Source: Zygnema cylindricum | Taxonomy: Eukaryota > Streptophyta > Zygnematophyceae > Zygnematales > Zygnemataceae | Length of the DNA: 64,000 nucleotides | Reading direction: 5' to 3' | Assembly: GCA_037447655.1 (NCBI GenBank) | Contig: JBBHKE010000040.1 | Coordinates: forward strand, 240,028-304,027 | Shown here: positions 22,391 to 34,597 of the stretch, one piece after another | How positions within the stretch are numbered: the first letter of the stretch is position 1 | Layout of the letters: each line of letters opens with the position of its first letter | Program-made: the position numbers and the translations under genes | Notes under the pieces: generated by a model | Databases searched by the model: none | The model's input: the letters and a program-made list of their open reading frames with translations, nothing else | What the model was told of the DNA's origin: nothing

Positions 22391-22856
22391 TGACCATAGA
22401 TGTCCCGTGCGCATAATACGCACGAAACAAACGAGCGAATTCTATGCACGATACGCATTTAACGTTGAGTAAATTGTTATAAAATGCGTATATGCCTATG
22501 TATCAGTACATTTTTGTACATTTCCTGACGATGTCCCTACATTTTGCACCTTTAAGGGTTATTTAAAGGATTTTTAAGGCTTTAGAGTACATTTCTTTAC
22601 ATTCCGTATGTTTGAGTATAACTGCCCCACACTTTTCATACATGTAAGTACATCGTCCGTAGTTTCCGTACCTGTTAGGGTTATATATTTTAGGGTTTGT
22701 TGGGTTTATTTTCGTACAGTCCAGTATATTTCAATACAGCTGCGCTACACTTTTAGTGCAGTTACGTACAGTGGTTGTACATTTTCGTACATATTAGGGT
22801 AATTAAAGGGGGGATTTTAGGGCTTCTAGGGTACATTGTTGTACATTCCTTTATAT

Positions 22857-23823
22857 CATAGATGTCCTATGCGCATAAAACGCACGGAGTAAACTAACGA
22901 ATACTACGTTCCGTGCGCATTCGTTGGTAAAATGCGTACTTTTTTAACAAGTACTAATAAAAATTTAAATATTCAATACCGTAAAAAATCAGATAAACGC
23001 AACGAACTTGCGGCGAGCGCCGGAATTTACGGCGTTTCCAACGGCGACTTCCTTCTGAAGACGGAGTGGAGGACAGATGAAAATACGCGCCCGCAAATGA
23101 AGCAAAACGGCTCAAGGAAGCCGCCATTGGAGACGCCATAAATTCCGCGACTCGCCATTCAGATAAAAATACGCGTGCGAGACGCCATAAATTCCGCGGC
23201 TTGCCGCTCAGATAAAAATACGCGTGCGAGACGCCATAAATTCCGCGGCTCGCCGCTCAGTTAAAAATACGCGTTCGAGACGCCATAAATTCCGCGGCTC
23301 GCCGCTCAAATAAAAATACGCGTGCGAGACGCCATAAATTCCGCGGCTTGCCGCTCAGATAAAAATACGCGTGCGAGACGCCATAAATTCCGCGGCTCGC
23401 CGCTCAGATAAAAATACGCGTGCGAGACGCCATAAATTCCGCGGCTCGCCGCTCAGTTAAAAATACGCGTGCGAGACGCCATAAATTCCGCGGCTCGCCA
23501 CTCAGTTAAAAATACGCGTCCGAGACGCCATAAATTCCGCGGCTCGCCGCTCAGATAAAAATACGCGCGCGCAAATGAAGCAAAACTGAACAAGCGGTGA
23601 GCGGCGGAATTTACGGCGTCTCCAACGGCGGCTTCCTTCTGAAGACGGAGTGGAGGACATATTAAAAATACGCGCGCGCTAGTGAAGCAAACGTTTTTTT
23701 TTTTAATGTCCGTACAATATCCGTACAGTATGTGACGTACGAATTTTACGAATTGTAAAAAACAAGCGAATACTACGTAGTAATCGGAAAAAAGTCCAAA
23801 TCCGTACGAATAGGACATCTATG
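22857..23823. mobile_element. hAT3 element, inner copy with 8-bp TSD
   Basis: Inverted ends CATAGATGTCCTATGCG and GAATAGGACATCTATG, with CTTTATAT duplicated at 22849-22856 and 23824-23831. 967 bp. It carries a 49-bp minisatellite flanked by direct copies of a roughly 100-bp segment (23005-23110 and 23595-23690). Confidence 0.9.
23132..23572. repeat. 49-bp minisatellite, nine units
   Basis: GACGCCATAAATTCCGCGGC starts at 23132 and then every 49 bp to 23524. Units are nearly identical apart from the first. It is unrelated in sequence to satellite S, which has a similar period. Confidence 0.95.
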
Positions 23824-24085
23824 CTTTATATTTGAGTACGACTGCCAAAAATTTGTCGTACCATTAGGTTTTGTATGGTACAATTTCCATACATTATTGT
23901 ACATTTCTGTTAATTTTATGTACATTTTAAGATTTTTTAAGGATTTTCTATGATTACGCTCTCCGTGCATTTTCGTACATGTTCGTACAGCGAAAACTAA
24001 ACGGATTATAAGAAAAGTATAAAAGTCGCGAATACTACGTTAAAATCGGGAAAAAAATCCAAATCCGTACAAATTGGACAATTAG

Positions 24086-24960
24086 GGCTCAAAGTCTCAA
24101 ACCATTACATTGGCTAAAAACTGTATACAAGCATAAACACACACAACACGAACCTTGCCCGTGTAACGGGCTCATTTTGTCTTGTCTATGAAAATAACCT
24201 TTGCGGTACCATAGGCCATATACCGGCTCATTATATTCTTGGTGGACTGCGCATTTACTCTCGCTTTTCGACATATTAAATAAAATATGCGATATTACGG
24301 CGGAGATCGAATATTCGAACCCGTCGCTGTCTGCTGATTTTGATTGCATGCTTTTTCAAGTTGCACTCTGCCGTACAAAGGCATCGGACAAGCCGGAACA
24401 ATTGCTGGATTCACACTAGAAACGGATGGTGAGATGAAGAAATGAATGGAATATAACATCGCGTAACCATGGTGTATAACCCCAAAGTAGAACAGTCCAA
24501 AACAGAGTCTTGACAAAAAAACTTGTTGCCGAATTCGTACATAGTGGCAGTAACCGAATCCGTACAGACAATGAATGTGGCTGCGTTTTCTAAACAATAC
24601 TGAGAGTTATCCACGTCAAATGATGTGGTACAGCCACGGTCCAACGCTTCGCTGAGAAGCTACATGTCAGAATCCCAAAAATGTGGGACTGTGACTACGT
24701 CATATGTTTGACCTTCCACTGAGTCAGTCCAGATAGGACGAAATGTTGGGGCTCTCGTACGGACAATTTGCGTCGCTTTTTGCGTTGGCCTTTTCAGAAA
24801 ATGACAAAGCAATGTAGTCGCATCCGGTGTCTGGCTCATCGGATTTGTGACCGCGGATCTGTAGCTGTCTTTTTTAACCGTTTGGTTTTACCTTTTGAGA
24901 AGGTTTCTGGTGACGACGAGATTTTGCCGTTGGTCGGTGTAATGTCTTTGCGCCGTAATA
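24086..24960. other. Unassigned stretch, no gene recognised
   Basis: Several open frames overlap on both strands (for example 24295-24597 minus), but none shows a recognisable domain or clear coding bias. Confidence 0.4.
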
Positions 24961-25018
24961 AAAAAAAAAAAAAGCGGGACGGAGTTAGCGTACACAACAA
25001 TAATAACGATTGGCGGTG
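24961..25018. mobile_element. Mariner-like right end
   Basis: AAAGCGGGACGGAGTTAGCG, then ATAACGATTGGCGGTG and TA at 25019-25020. The same 3' part is found in M7; the left end was not found. Confidence 0.6.
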
Positions 25019-25020
25019 TA

Positions 25021-25236
25021 CACCGCCAATCGTTATTAGCGTGTAAGTTTTTTTAGCGTATACGAATAATTAGCGTGGTTTACGCTAATTGGGAATTTGA
25101 ACATTTTCGAAGAAATCGTCTATTCTAATTAGGAATTAGGGTTTATTTTAAATAGTGTGGATAATTCTATTTGAGAATAAAAACAAAAAAAGCGGGACGG
25201 AATTAGTGTACACAACGCTAATAACGATTGGCGGTG
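25021..25236. mobile_element. Mariner-like MITE M7 (216 bp)
   Basis: CACCGCCAATCGTTATTAGC at the left, GCTAATAACGATTGGCGGTG at the right, TA on both sides. It abuts the preceding element head to tail through one shared TA. Confidence 0.85.
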
Positions 25237-25243
25237 TACAGTA

Positions 25244-25438
25244 CACCGTCAATCTCTATTAGAGTGAATTACGCCAATTCAGTGCCCTTTTAAAAAAAAA
25301 AACCTGAAATACAATTAATAACGCTATTTAAGTAGGTGGACCATAATCTGCCACGTTTCAGGTACTAAATTAGAATCAATAACGCTAAATTTTTTTTTGA
25401 CGCCATTTAATCCTTGACTCTAATAGCGATTGGCGGTG
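25244..25438. mobile_element. Mariner-like MITE M8 (195 bp)
   Basis: CACCGTCAATCTCTATTAG at the left, CTCTAATAGCGATTGGCGGTG at the right end (25418-25438), TA at 25242-25243 and 25439-25440. Confidence 0.8.
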
Positions 25439-25440
25439 TA

Positions 25441-26276
25441 GCGCGTGCGATGCGGTACAAAATTGTTGTCTGACATTTGACGCGGCTGGATAAGATGTAA
25501 CTTGCGACGAATTCGTACTAAATAATCTTGCGGTGTGACGGTTTGTACGATTTCCTGAATCTTAATTTTGTAAATATTTTTTATATAATTTAAACAAAAG
25601 CTCTCAACCAAAAATCGTGTATTCTTACAAAATAGGAATGTAGATAAATTAGTGCTATGTGTGTTAATTTGTGTAAATGTTTTGCTGGCTTTAGGTCATT
25701 GATATCAAAATAGCGTTTGGAACACTATTTTTTGCTACACTAATAATTACTTTCCAATTTCCACAAACGACTACAGTATTCCCGGTGTCGTTTAGCGTCA
25801 CGCTATACTCGATATAGTTGAGGCGCATGCTTTGCTCGGCATTATTTTTTTTCCTTCCTTTTTCCGTACAAACAGATTTGTACGGTACCAAATTGACAGC
25901 TCATGTATCACAATTTCTGATAACACAATGAGACAATATGGTTTGTTGCATAACATGGTAATTTAGGAAATGGCCAAAGCAACGAGTTGCCCGCGGCGAT
26001 TATTTCTAAAGTGAAAGGATGGTGGTTCCATTGCGTGAACAGTATCAGATCCAGTCATTATTCGCCACTTGGCAGGTACAAACAAACTGAAAAACAGTGC
26101 GGGTTCCCTTAGTTTCCTTTGGCTATTTTTTAGCACCAAGCGTTTTTCCCCCTTTTTTTTTTTTTTTAAACCCTTTGTACTTTGATGGTTTTTTCCATCG
26201 CACTTTTTGAAATAAAGATCACAATATATGAAAAAACGATTTATTGGAGCAGTTTTACGCGTCGGCAGCGGCAGTA
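25441..26276. other. AT-rich spacer, no gene seen
   Basis: Only short chance frames and homopolymer runs (T tract around 26155). No element ends recognised. Confidence 0.5.
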
Positions 26277-26825
26277 CACCGTCAATCGCTATTCGAGTAA
26301 AGGAATAAATAGCGTAAAAAAAAAAATAGTGTTATTAACACTAATCGGGATTTTTTCTTTTTTGAAAAAAAATATATATACTAATTAATCCCTAACTGTA
26401 ATTTGGGTTGTCCTGAATAATAAATACTCGCCCTTTCGATGTCTACAGTAATATGTGTATCCGTACAAAATCTGACAATTCGTACGTCGTCGCGCTGTTC
26501 ACACGGTCGACAGACGAACATATGAGAACGTGATTTTTTTCGACGAGTTTGCGTCTCTTTCTTCCAGTGCACATTTACATGTGTGCGAAAAAATGTTAAG
26601 TGCCTTTTTATGCCTTTGTAATTCAAAAAGTACCATTCCGTACGAAAATATTTTGTCAGTACGCCACACTATTTCCATCGAAGTGTTCTTTTATTATTAA
26701 CGCAAATTGAAAAAAAAACCTAATTAGAATAATGGAAAAAATATAATTATGGATTGTATTTCGGATTTTATTTTTTTTAAAGGGCACCGAATTGGCGTTA
26801 TATACTCTAATAGCGATTGACAGTG
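26277..26825. mobile_element. Mariner-like MITE M9 (549 bp)
   Basis: CACCGTCAATCGCTATTCG at the left, CTAATAGCGATTGACAGTG at the right, TA at 26275-26276 and 26826-26827. Confidence 0.75.
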
Positions 26826-26828
26826 TAC

Positions 26829-26956
26829 CATAGAGGTACCAAACGCATAAAACGCACGCATGAAACGCCAAAAATATAATGAATAGCGCACGGAAAAAAT
26901 GCACTTTTTACAAACTGCGTTGACCGAATTTGACTTTATATTAAAAGACAAAATAA
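26829..26956. mobile_element. hAT3 left-end remnant
   Basis: CATAGAGGTACCAAACGCAT and AAAACGCACG resemble the hAT3 left end at 22857. It is cut off by the hAT1 copy that begins at 26957. Confidence 0.5.
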
Positions 26957-27370
26957 TAGTAATGTTTCGGCAAAAATTTATCACAATAACATCGATCCCT
27001 ATAGTTATCGGTTATCGAACGGTTAGAGTTACCGATATATTTGTACTTTACACGTGGCAGGTTTCCAGTGGATCCCAAGGAAGAAAGGGACAAGCCATAA
27101 CGTCGGATGTGAAAGGTACATCTTTTTATCTGGAGCCGTACTAAAGCCGTACATATCTTATGCCGGCTACTGTACTTTCAGCCTGTACAAATGATCTGAT
27201 TGGTAGGCACCTCATTAAGTTTTTTTTTTTTTATGATTTACGTGTATGATTGGCCATACATTTATCTGTACGGTCCGTATTTATATCTCCGTACCGATAT
27301 ATCGATTATCGGCTACCCGAAAAAAGGGCCATATCGGTTATCGGCAAATCCTTACCGATACACAACACTA
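26957..27370. mobile_element. hAT1 MITE copy a
   Basis: The left end TAGTAATGTTTCGG is decayed; the right end ACCGATACACAACACTA is intact. Flanks CAAAATAA / CAAAACAG agree at 6 of 8 positions, a decayed 8-bp TSD. 414 bp. Confidence 0.7.
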
Positions 27371-27414
27371 CAAAACAGAAAAACATTCGATCAAAAAATA
27401 CGTACAATAACTTA

Positions 27415-28838
27415 GGGTGAAGTTTCATCATACGTTTTTGTAATTGTACGGCAAACTCTACAGACTGAGTCGATTGAGGGTGAGGTTCCATTAGGGGAAA
27501 AATGTCGTTGTGTACAAAAAGTTGTACTGTTTTGTACAGTGCCGTACCATACAAATAAAAATGTCAAAAAAACAAGCCTACTGAATCGTGATTTTATTCT
27601 CCATGTTTATGGGCGTAACGTGGACCGTCGGATGCAGAGTCGGATACGCCATTGTTTGAGACTATCAATTCACAACAAGTGACCCAGAGTAGGTCAATTC
27701 TAAACACCTGAACTAATAACATCGTGCCTCGTGGAAAAGTGGACAGATATCCACGACGACCGCGCGATCAGGTGGGTACACGTCGCATATGACATGTGCC
27801 TTCCGCCAAGGAGGATGCGAGGCCACGGGAAGACGCAAGAAATTCTTTGACGGAGGATATTATTTCATGCGTCTGTCGCCATCCAATAATCATTCTAACA
27901 TTTCAGTACGCTTTTGCAAATATTTAATTTTGTCCGCCCGTACAGATTTCATTCAATATGTCGTACGAGTCACATTTTACTTTCGCCGTTACAAATATGT
28001 GGTCTCACTTTGCTGTCAACAGGATCTAAACAATCTACTACGTGGAACCAATCAAAGAGTGTCACGCAAAAATAATGTTGGTTGCTTACCCGACACAATA
28101 GAACGGTCGCTTCAGTAAACAATTTCTTGATGTTTATAGGGACGACATAATGGAACAACGCTTTGAGTCGAAGTTCCATCACATAGAGTTTGTAAACCAC
28201 GTGTTTTTTGTTGACTGGAGCCGCGCAAGCTACTATCCGATATTGAATATCTTTCACATTTTTAGCACCGACAAACTTTACTTCAAATCTTGACTTGCGT
28301 ACTATGTACTTGTGTACCAAGTAATAATACGACAAAGCTTTTATACCTTTTGCAGACGCCAGTCTGTACGCCAACTCATTTTTTTGGGTTTCAATTTTCG
28401 AACAAAACAAAGTCTTTTGAGGGAAATAGTGTGACGAGCAAAAGTTACCGAAAATAGCATGACGAGGGAATGTTACGAAATTTCGTTTTTAATTTTGGTT
28501 GTATTTTAGAATGCGCGTGTCATGTGCAAATCTTAAGATTTTTCGTTGGTTTTCTATCATGACCCGTAGCTTAATCATCCAGCGTGTCACGGTTTTTTTT
28601 TTCTGTATCTACCAACCCAACTCCTCGAGGTGGGTTGACAGTTACAAAAAAAAATGAAGCGAACTCCTCACATATCAACATCCGACGGCTAGTATTACTT
28701 CCAAGACCTTCACATAATATCGGTAAGATTCTCCTTAATGTTGTTTTTCGTATAAAACAAAATAGGCGGTACGATTTGGTACGGAGGGTAGCGGATTTTT
28801 GTAAACTACGCCACTTTTCGCCTAATGGAACGTCACCT
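27415..28838. mobile_element. Harbinger-like MITE H2, interrupted by H3
   Basis: GGGTGAAGTTTCATCA at the left, AATGGAACGTCACCT at the right, TTA at 27412-27414 and 28839-28841. About 735 bp without H3. Parts on both sides of H3 match H1. Confidence 0.8.
27478..28163. mobile_element. Harbinger-like MITE H3 nested in H2
   Basis: GGGTGAGGTTCCATTAGG at the left, decayed ATAATGGAACAACGCTT at the right, TGA on both sides (27475-27477, 28164-28166). 686 bp, homologous to H4 throughout. The 109-residue frame inside is chance. Confidence 0.75.
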
Positions 28839-28841
28839 TTA

Positions 28842-30357
28842 GGCTGAGGTTCCATTAGGGAAAAATGTCGTTGTATAAAAAATCTTAATACTTGGTAGAC
28901 TTCTAGACCAAAAGAAATTGTCAAAAAAACAAGGCTACTCAATGAAATGTTTGATTCTCCACGTTTATGGGCATAAACTTGGACCGTCAGATGCAAAATC
29001 GGATACGCCATCCGTCGAACCTCTCAATTCTCTACTGAAGTAGGTCATTTTTAAGAGCCTGAACGAATAGCACTTTGCCGCACGTAAAAGTTAAAATATA
29101 TATACGATATGCGCTAGATCGGGTGGCTACACGTCGCAAAGGTCATGTGCCTTACACCAGGGTTGGACACGAGGCCACCGGAAGCAGTGGGAAAATCTTT
29201 GACGGAAGGGTATTCTTTCACGCTCTTGTTGCCAACCACTAACCATTCTGACATTTTCGTACGCTTTTGTAAATGTTAAGTTTGTCCGTCCATTGATTTT
29301 ATCAGATGCCTCAGTCTGAAGTCACTTTAGTAATAATGTTGTGTATCGGCTAAAATTTATCGCGATAACATCTAATACCGAGAAGTTATCGGTTATCGAA
29401 GGGTCGAGGTCCCACATATATCCGTGGGGACCAACAAATTCCATATCGGTGATAACTTTTAAAAATATAGTATACTAATAGTACTATATAACATACTGTA
29501 TTATATAATTAACTTTGCATAGCTTGATATTATGCGTGTAATGTATCTGTTCAGTAGCTATTTTGCTATAATCTATTGCTTACAACATCACATAAAACAT
29601 CAATAAGTTAAAACAATACTTTATAGTTCTAAAAATATGGTATTGAAACGAACAAATTAAACTACATTGCAAAATTTAAAATCAAACATTTTAGAAAACA
29701 TCATGTCTGAGACGAACAGATCAAATGTACACACATCCATTTATGCGCCATTTACTGCAGCTTACTGCCACCATCTTTTGACGATTTAGAGGCACTTATT
29801 TGAGGAAATATTGGTTTTATATAAAATAGTAAAAATATGTATTTATTCATTGCGATTTTTTTGCCGAAATCGGGAGGAATGGGGTCCGCGGCGCCTCCGC
29901 GGAATAACACATACAGCTGAGTGTACTGTTCGTACATTTATCTGTAAGGTCCGTAAAAATATCGCCGATAGATATCGATATCGGTGCTATTGCCAATAAT
30001 AACGGATAAATATCGGTTATTTATCGGCGATAAGACCGATAACGATGTATCGTACCAATATATCAATTTTCGGCCACCCGAAAAAAGGCCCATATCGGTT
30101 ATCGTCAAATGCTTACCGATACACAACACTGTTTTCTACCCCTACAAGTACAAATCTGTGATCACACTTTGGTATCAAAGATTCTATATAGACTCCCACG
30201 ACCGTAATATTTTCTTACGTGGAGCCAACCAACTTGTACCAAGCAAAAAAAAAGCTGGTTACTAACCGGACATAATGGAGCGAAGTCTTTAGTAAACGTG
30301 TTTTTGACGTTTATTGACACATCTTAATTAAACCACGCTCTAATGGTACATTCCAAC
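28842..30357. mobile_element. Harbinger-like MITE H4, interrupted by hAT1
   Basis: GGCTGAGGTTCCATTAGGG at the left, CTAATGGTACATTCCAAC at the right, TTA at 28839-28841 and 30358-30360. About 710 bp without the hAT1 copy. It shares its left TTA with the right end of H2. Confidence 0.8.
29334..30131. mobile_element. hAT1 MITE copy b nested in H4
   Basis: TAATGTTGTGTATCGG at the left, CCGATACACAACACTG at the right, 798 bp. Flanks TTTAGTAA / TTTTCTAC match only partly. H3, the uninterrupted paralogue, confirms the junctions approximately. Confidence 0.75.
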
Positions 30358-30360
30358 TTA

Positions 30361-31826
30361 TATGGATCTTATATGGATTCCAACTTTAAATCCCTTTTAT
30401 TGACTTATTTTTCACATAAGTTGCGCATGCCAACGCTCCGCCACAACCATTCTCCCTTTTAGGTAATTAAAGACCTAAATAAAAAATAGTTATTTCATCA
30501 TTACCTGTTTTGAAGCTCAACAAATATCTATAGGGTTTCTCACCCTATCCTCTCTAAATCTGGAAAAAATTGAGTTCTCGTTCACATAAACCATCAATCG
30601 TTAGACCTTTTGGTTTAAGAAAATGGACAACCTCTGTTTACCAACCAACCTTACTCCCTGCTTCATCCTCCCTCCCTCCCTCCTCCTCCTCCTCCTCCCT
30701 CCTCCTCCTCCTCCTCCCTCCTCCTCCCCCCCACCCCTTTCACTTCTTTTACTTTGGAGGAGGATGGAGCTGGATGTTCTATATGTTCTATAACAGCTTC
30801 AAAAGCCAAAAATAGTAACTCGTCAGGTTCATTGTAAGGGAGGGTTAAACTGATGGATTTGGTTCCCAAAGGTTGTATTTTTTAACTATGGTTTACATAG
30901 TGATGTCGTGACTCAGTGCTCCAACTAATACTTAAAAATGCTTCAAATATTTGACATATTTACAATGCTTATTTAACCATTTTGTGGTTCGAGGAGTGGA
31001 GATGGTGTGCACGTAGTATGTATTAGTAAATTGGTTTAAACTGAGTTGGGCATGATTGAACCAAACTAAGCCAAATTTCGAACCCATTAAACGAATTGTG
31101 GTGGTTAAAATCGTTAGCGAAACCAAATTGCCAAGTGCCCCAAAAGTTTGGCTTACTTCGGTATTAACTAGTATAACCCAAAATGGTCCCAATTAACGCT
31201 AGTTTAAATTTGATATCCTCGACATCATTGAACGCTGAATGTTAGCCTAAACGTTTTAACCCTTAGTTCAAAATTTTGATGAGGGTTGAACTCGTATTTC
31301 TACAATTTTCCCTCAATTTCAATTTTATTTGAGGGGTAAACTCATTTTTTTTTCTCCAGTCTTTTAACAATGGACTTATTTGTATACGAATACGTAGCAC
31401 AAGTTAACTTATTTCTCTTGTTTTTGCTTACTGGCATTTATTGCTTATCTTTTATGATTGAGCCAGAGTTGTTAAAACGTTTTGCTTCGAGTACATTTTT
31501 TTACTTTGATTGTAAAGAAATACAAGTTCAACGGTTTCACGTTACACCATATTGTTTTTTATTATTACTATCTTTTAATTTTTTGCCTTTTATTTTCAAA
31601 AACTACATGTAATTCATCTTGTCCACACTTTATGTACTAAAAGTACAAGTGCTTTTGTATTTTATCATATGTTCAATGCTTGGTGATGTTCGGACAGTCT
31701 AAACTCGTGGAAAGTCTAAACCCACGAATATTGGACACCATGTTAATTGGAGTAGGAACTAGGTTTCAACTACAAACGTGCAAACCGTAAAAAATTCGTT
31801 TGCCAATACTGGAAGAGTACAATTAT
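30361..31826. other. AT-rich spacer with a TCC microsatellite
   Basis: TCC/CTC repeats occupy about 30660-30735. Otherwise there are only weak open frames, such as 31370-31612 plus, hydrophobic and AT-driven. No gene supported. Confidence 0.5.
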
Positions 31827-32206
31827 TAGTGTTGTGTATCGAGGACGCGTTGCCGATATTCGATATGTACTTTATTTTGGGTACCCGATGATTGATGTAT
31901 CGCTTCAAGATATCGAGGATCTCAATATTGCGACATCATTATATATAGTTATTGCTATATATCGAAGTGGCATTATGTCAATTTTTTTTTCAAAAGCCCC
32001 CCCACCTCCCCATGAGGAGCTAGCTCAGATGGGAAAGGCTTCCGTACGTTTCACCGTTCTATTTACTGTACTGATTACCTTACTATATCTGTACGGAAAA
32101 CCATCTCCTACCAAATATATCGCGATATAATTTGCTGGTCCCGTTGTGATATATCATGGCAACTGACCGATCGATATTGATATCGTGGTAAAAGTTTACC
32201 CGATAC

Positions 32207-33617
32207 CAAAAGTCGCAAAAGTCAAAATTTTACATAACCGAAACCGACCGTTTTTTTTTTTCAAAATCTGAGTAACCGACGCCCGACCGGGTTATGTCAC
32301 AATCTAAAATTGTTAACCGTTAACCGACCGGCGTTTACGAAAATAAAAGTTAACCGAAACTCTATTTCTCGCGACTAACCGTACATGCCCGTAACCGAAA
32401 AAGTAAAAAAAAAAATCTTAGTTTTTCACATAGATGTCTCATTCGTACGGATTTTGACTTTTTTACGAAATTTTGTTATTTTTTCTAGTTTTTTAATCTT
32501 TCGTAAAATGCATAATATTTACGTACGGATAAAATGTACGGAAAACTCCAAAAAAGAGACGTTGCTTCATTTCCGCGCGCAAAGAGAGTTTCTCGTCCAT
32601 AGTTGTCCAATTTGTACGGATTACAATTTTTTTTACAAAAATTGCGTAGTATTCGTCGATTTCATACTTTTCGTAAATTTTGTACAATTTTTGTTGTACG
32701 AAAATGAACGGAGATGTAGTAAAATATACGGAAAATGTGACCGAAAGAAAATCCTTAAAAAATCTGAAAAAGAACGAAAAATATACGGAAATGTACGACA
32801 TTATACGGAATGTCTACCCTAAAACCTTAAAATTACGGAAAATTTAGGACAATTGTATTGAAATATACGGAAATGTACGAGAATGTACCCTAAAAACCGT
32901 GAAATCACCCCGCTTAAAAACCATAAAAGGTACAAAAATGTACAACTATTGAACGCAAATGTACAAAAAATAAATGATGTTGTACTGAAGTTTAAGGGAA
33001 TGTACGGGAGTATACCCTTAAAACCCTGAAAGAAACAACCCTAAGAAGTACGGAATATTATGAACACTGTACGTAAATGTACGTAAAATGTAAGGCAGTT
33101 GTACCGAAATATACGGAATGCACGAAAGTCTACCCTATAAACTTTTAGTATGAAGTCAAAGTTGGTCAACGCATTCGATTTTATTTTTTTTAATTTTGTT
33201 CCGTGCGCATATTCGTTATTTCTGGGGCGTTTAATGCGTGCGTTGTATGCGCATGAGACATCTATGGTTTTTCACAACGTATGAATAAGCCAATAATTAC
33301 GATTTGTCGCGTTCCCTAAGATTTGCGAAATGAAGTGTTACTACCGTGTCAGATTTGCGACTCTAATCATGATGCCACATACTTCCACGATACCAAAGAG
33401 TACAAAGTATGATAATGTTGGATTTTAGGGATAGTACAATTTTTTCACTTTTTTTCGTATTTTGCTTGAGCAACCGTAACCGTTTTTTTCTTTCTGGTGA
33501 ATCAACTTACCGCAACCGCTCGGCCCCCAAAATTTGGCAACGGAATCCGTTCCGGATCCGGCGCGGGCGGTCGGTTAACGGTCGGTCACTGTTTCGGTTG
33601 ACCGTTTGCGACCTCTA
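32207..33617. mobile_element. hAT2 copy a, non-autonomous
   Basis: About 565 bp of its own sequence plus an inserted hAT3 element. The right end reads GACCGTTTGCGACCTCTA. It shares the first 210 bp and a TTTGTCGCGTTCCCTAAG subterminal unit with copy b. No coding region. Confidence 0.8.
32429..33266. mobile_element. hAT3 copy in hAT2a, 8-bp TSD
   Basis: Inverted ends CATAGATGTCTCATTCG and GCGCATGAGACATCTATG. GTTTTTCA is duplicated at 32421-32428 and 33267-33274. 838 bp, filled with GTACGG/TGTACGAAAA words; not coding. Confidence 0.92.
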
Positions 33618-33694
33618 GTGTACAGAAATGTTTTATAGTGTGAGATCGGTCTAAGTCGTGGCAGATCCCCATAATGCCCATATGCACATTCAAA

Positions 33695-33782
33695 AAGTGA
33701 CGTGTATCGGCTACTTCGTCATAAATGTTTTTAAGCATTGCATCGGCACATCGGTACCGGTTTTACCCGATACGTATCCCTA
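33695..33782. mobile_element. Minimal hAT1-like element, about 88 bp
   Basis: AGTGACGTGTATCGGC at one end and ACCCGATACGTATCCCTA at the other, inverted. No clear TSD. Confidence 0.5.
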
Positions 33783-33787
33783 GGAAG

Positions 33788-34352
33788 CATATTTCAAAAG
33801 TAGGTGAAAGTAGGCCCATACAATATGCCTATTGTACGCAAAACATACAATATGGCCTTAAGACCCATATTGTATTGGTCGCAAAATGAAAAAAAAATAG
33901 TAGCAGGGTTGAGTTGCACATCGATCGATAGAGAATTGAACGTCATGTCTAAATTTTGAAAAACATTCGGACAAATTTTTATTTTTCCGTGAGTTTTGAG
34001 GTATTTTCTATTTAAACCGTCAGATTCGGACGATCGGACGGTCGCTGATCAAAGTAGAGATCTAAGAAGATCGCATGAAAAGCCCATAACACAACTTACG
34101 ACAGGACTTATGCCCGCGTTTTTTTTTTCAGGGTTTTTTTTCCCGCCGAATGTCATCCTATGCCGTGTCAGTTCGCTTAAAAAAATCGTCCGGCGGCGTG
34201 CGCTGTACTATGATGATACATCAGATTCGTACGTTTGTACAAGAGTGTGCACAACGCACACACATACAGTATGCTTACTCTACGCGAGTTTTGTGCCAAG
34301 TTTTGTGCGCCTACCAAAGGCCTACCATAAAAACGCCTACTTTTGAACTATG
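33788..34352. mobile_element. hAT4 MITE copy J1, 8-bp TSD
   Basis: Ends CATATTTCAAAAGTAGG and CGCCTACTTTTGAACTATG. CTAGGAAG is duplicated at 33780-33787 and 34353-34360. 565 bp. Similar to J2 except for an additional segment of roughly 200 bp. Confidence 0.92.
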
Positions 34353-34597
34353 CTAGGAAGTCTGTGTACAAACGTTATTGCTTAGGTTAAAACACTATAT
34401 GCAGTGACTCCATACTGTCACATTTTATTAAAACGTACAGTACGCGTATAGTACTGGTGTACGACATATAGAGCTTACCATGTTTTCCGTACATTGAAAT
34501 ACGCGTTGTCGTAGCTACACGAGGTCTATGATCCAATGACGTGGATACAGATTGTACGGAGAAGTTTTTTTTTTTCAACAATCGTATTGACTACTAC

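Larger units (their letters stand above)
22395..24085. mobile_element. hAT3 element, outer copy, interrupted
   Basis: The left end is CATAGATGTCCCGTGCGC; the right end near 24060-24085 (AAATCCGTACAAATTGGACA) is degenerate. A second hAT3 copy (22857-23823) sits inside. The interior is dense in GTACATTT-type words. No coding capacity and no legible TSD. Confidence 0.6.

Noticed and set aside
23132-23572. CRISPR-like regular repeats
   Set aside because: Units are contiguous with no variable spacers and lie within a eukaryotic hAT element; a minisatellite.
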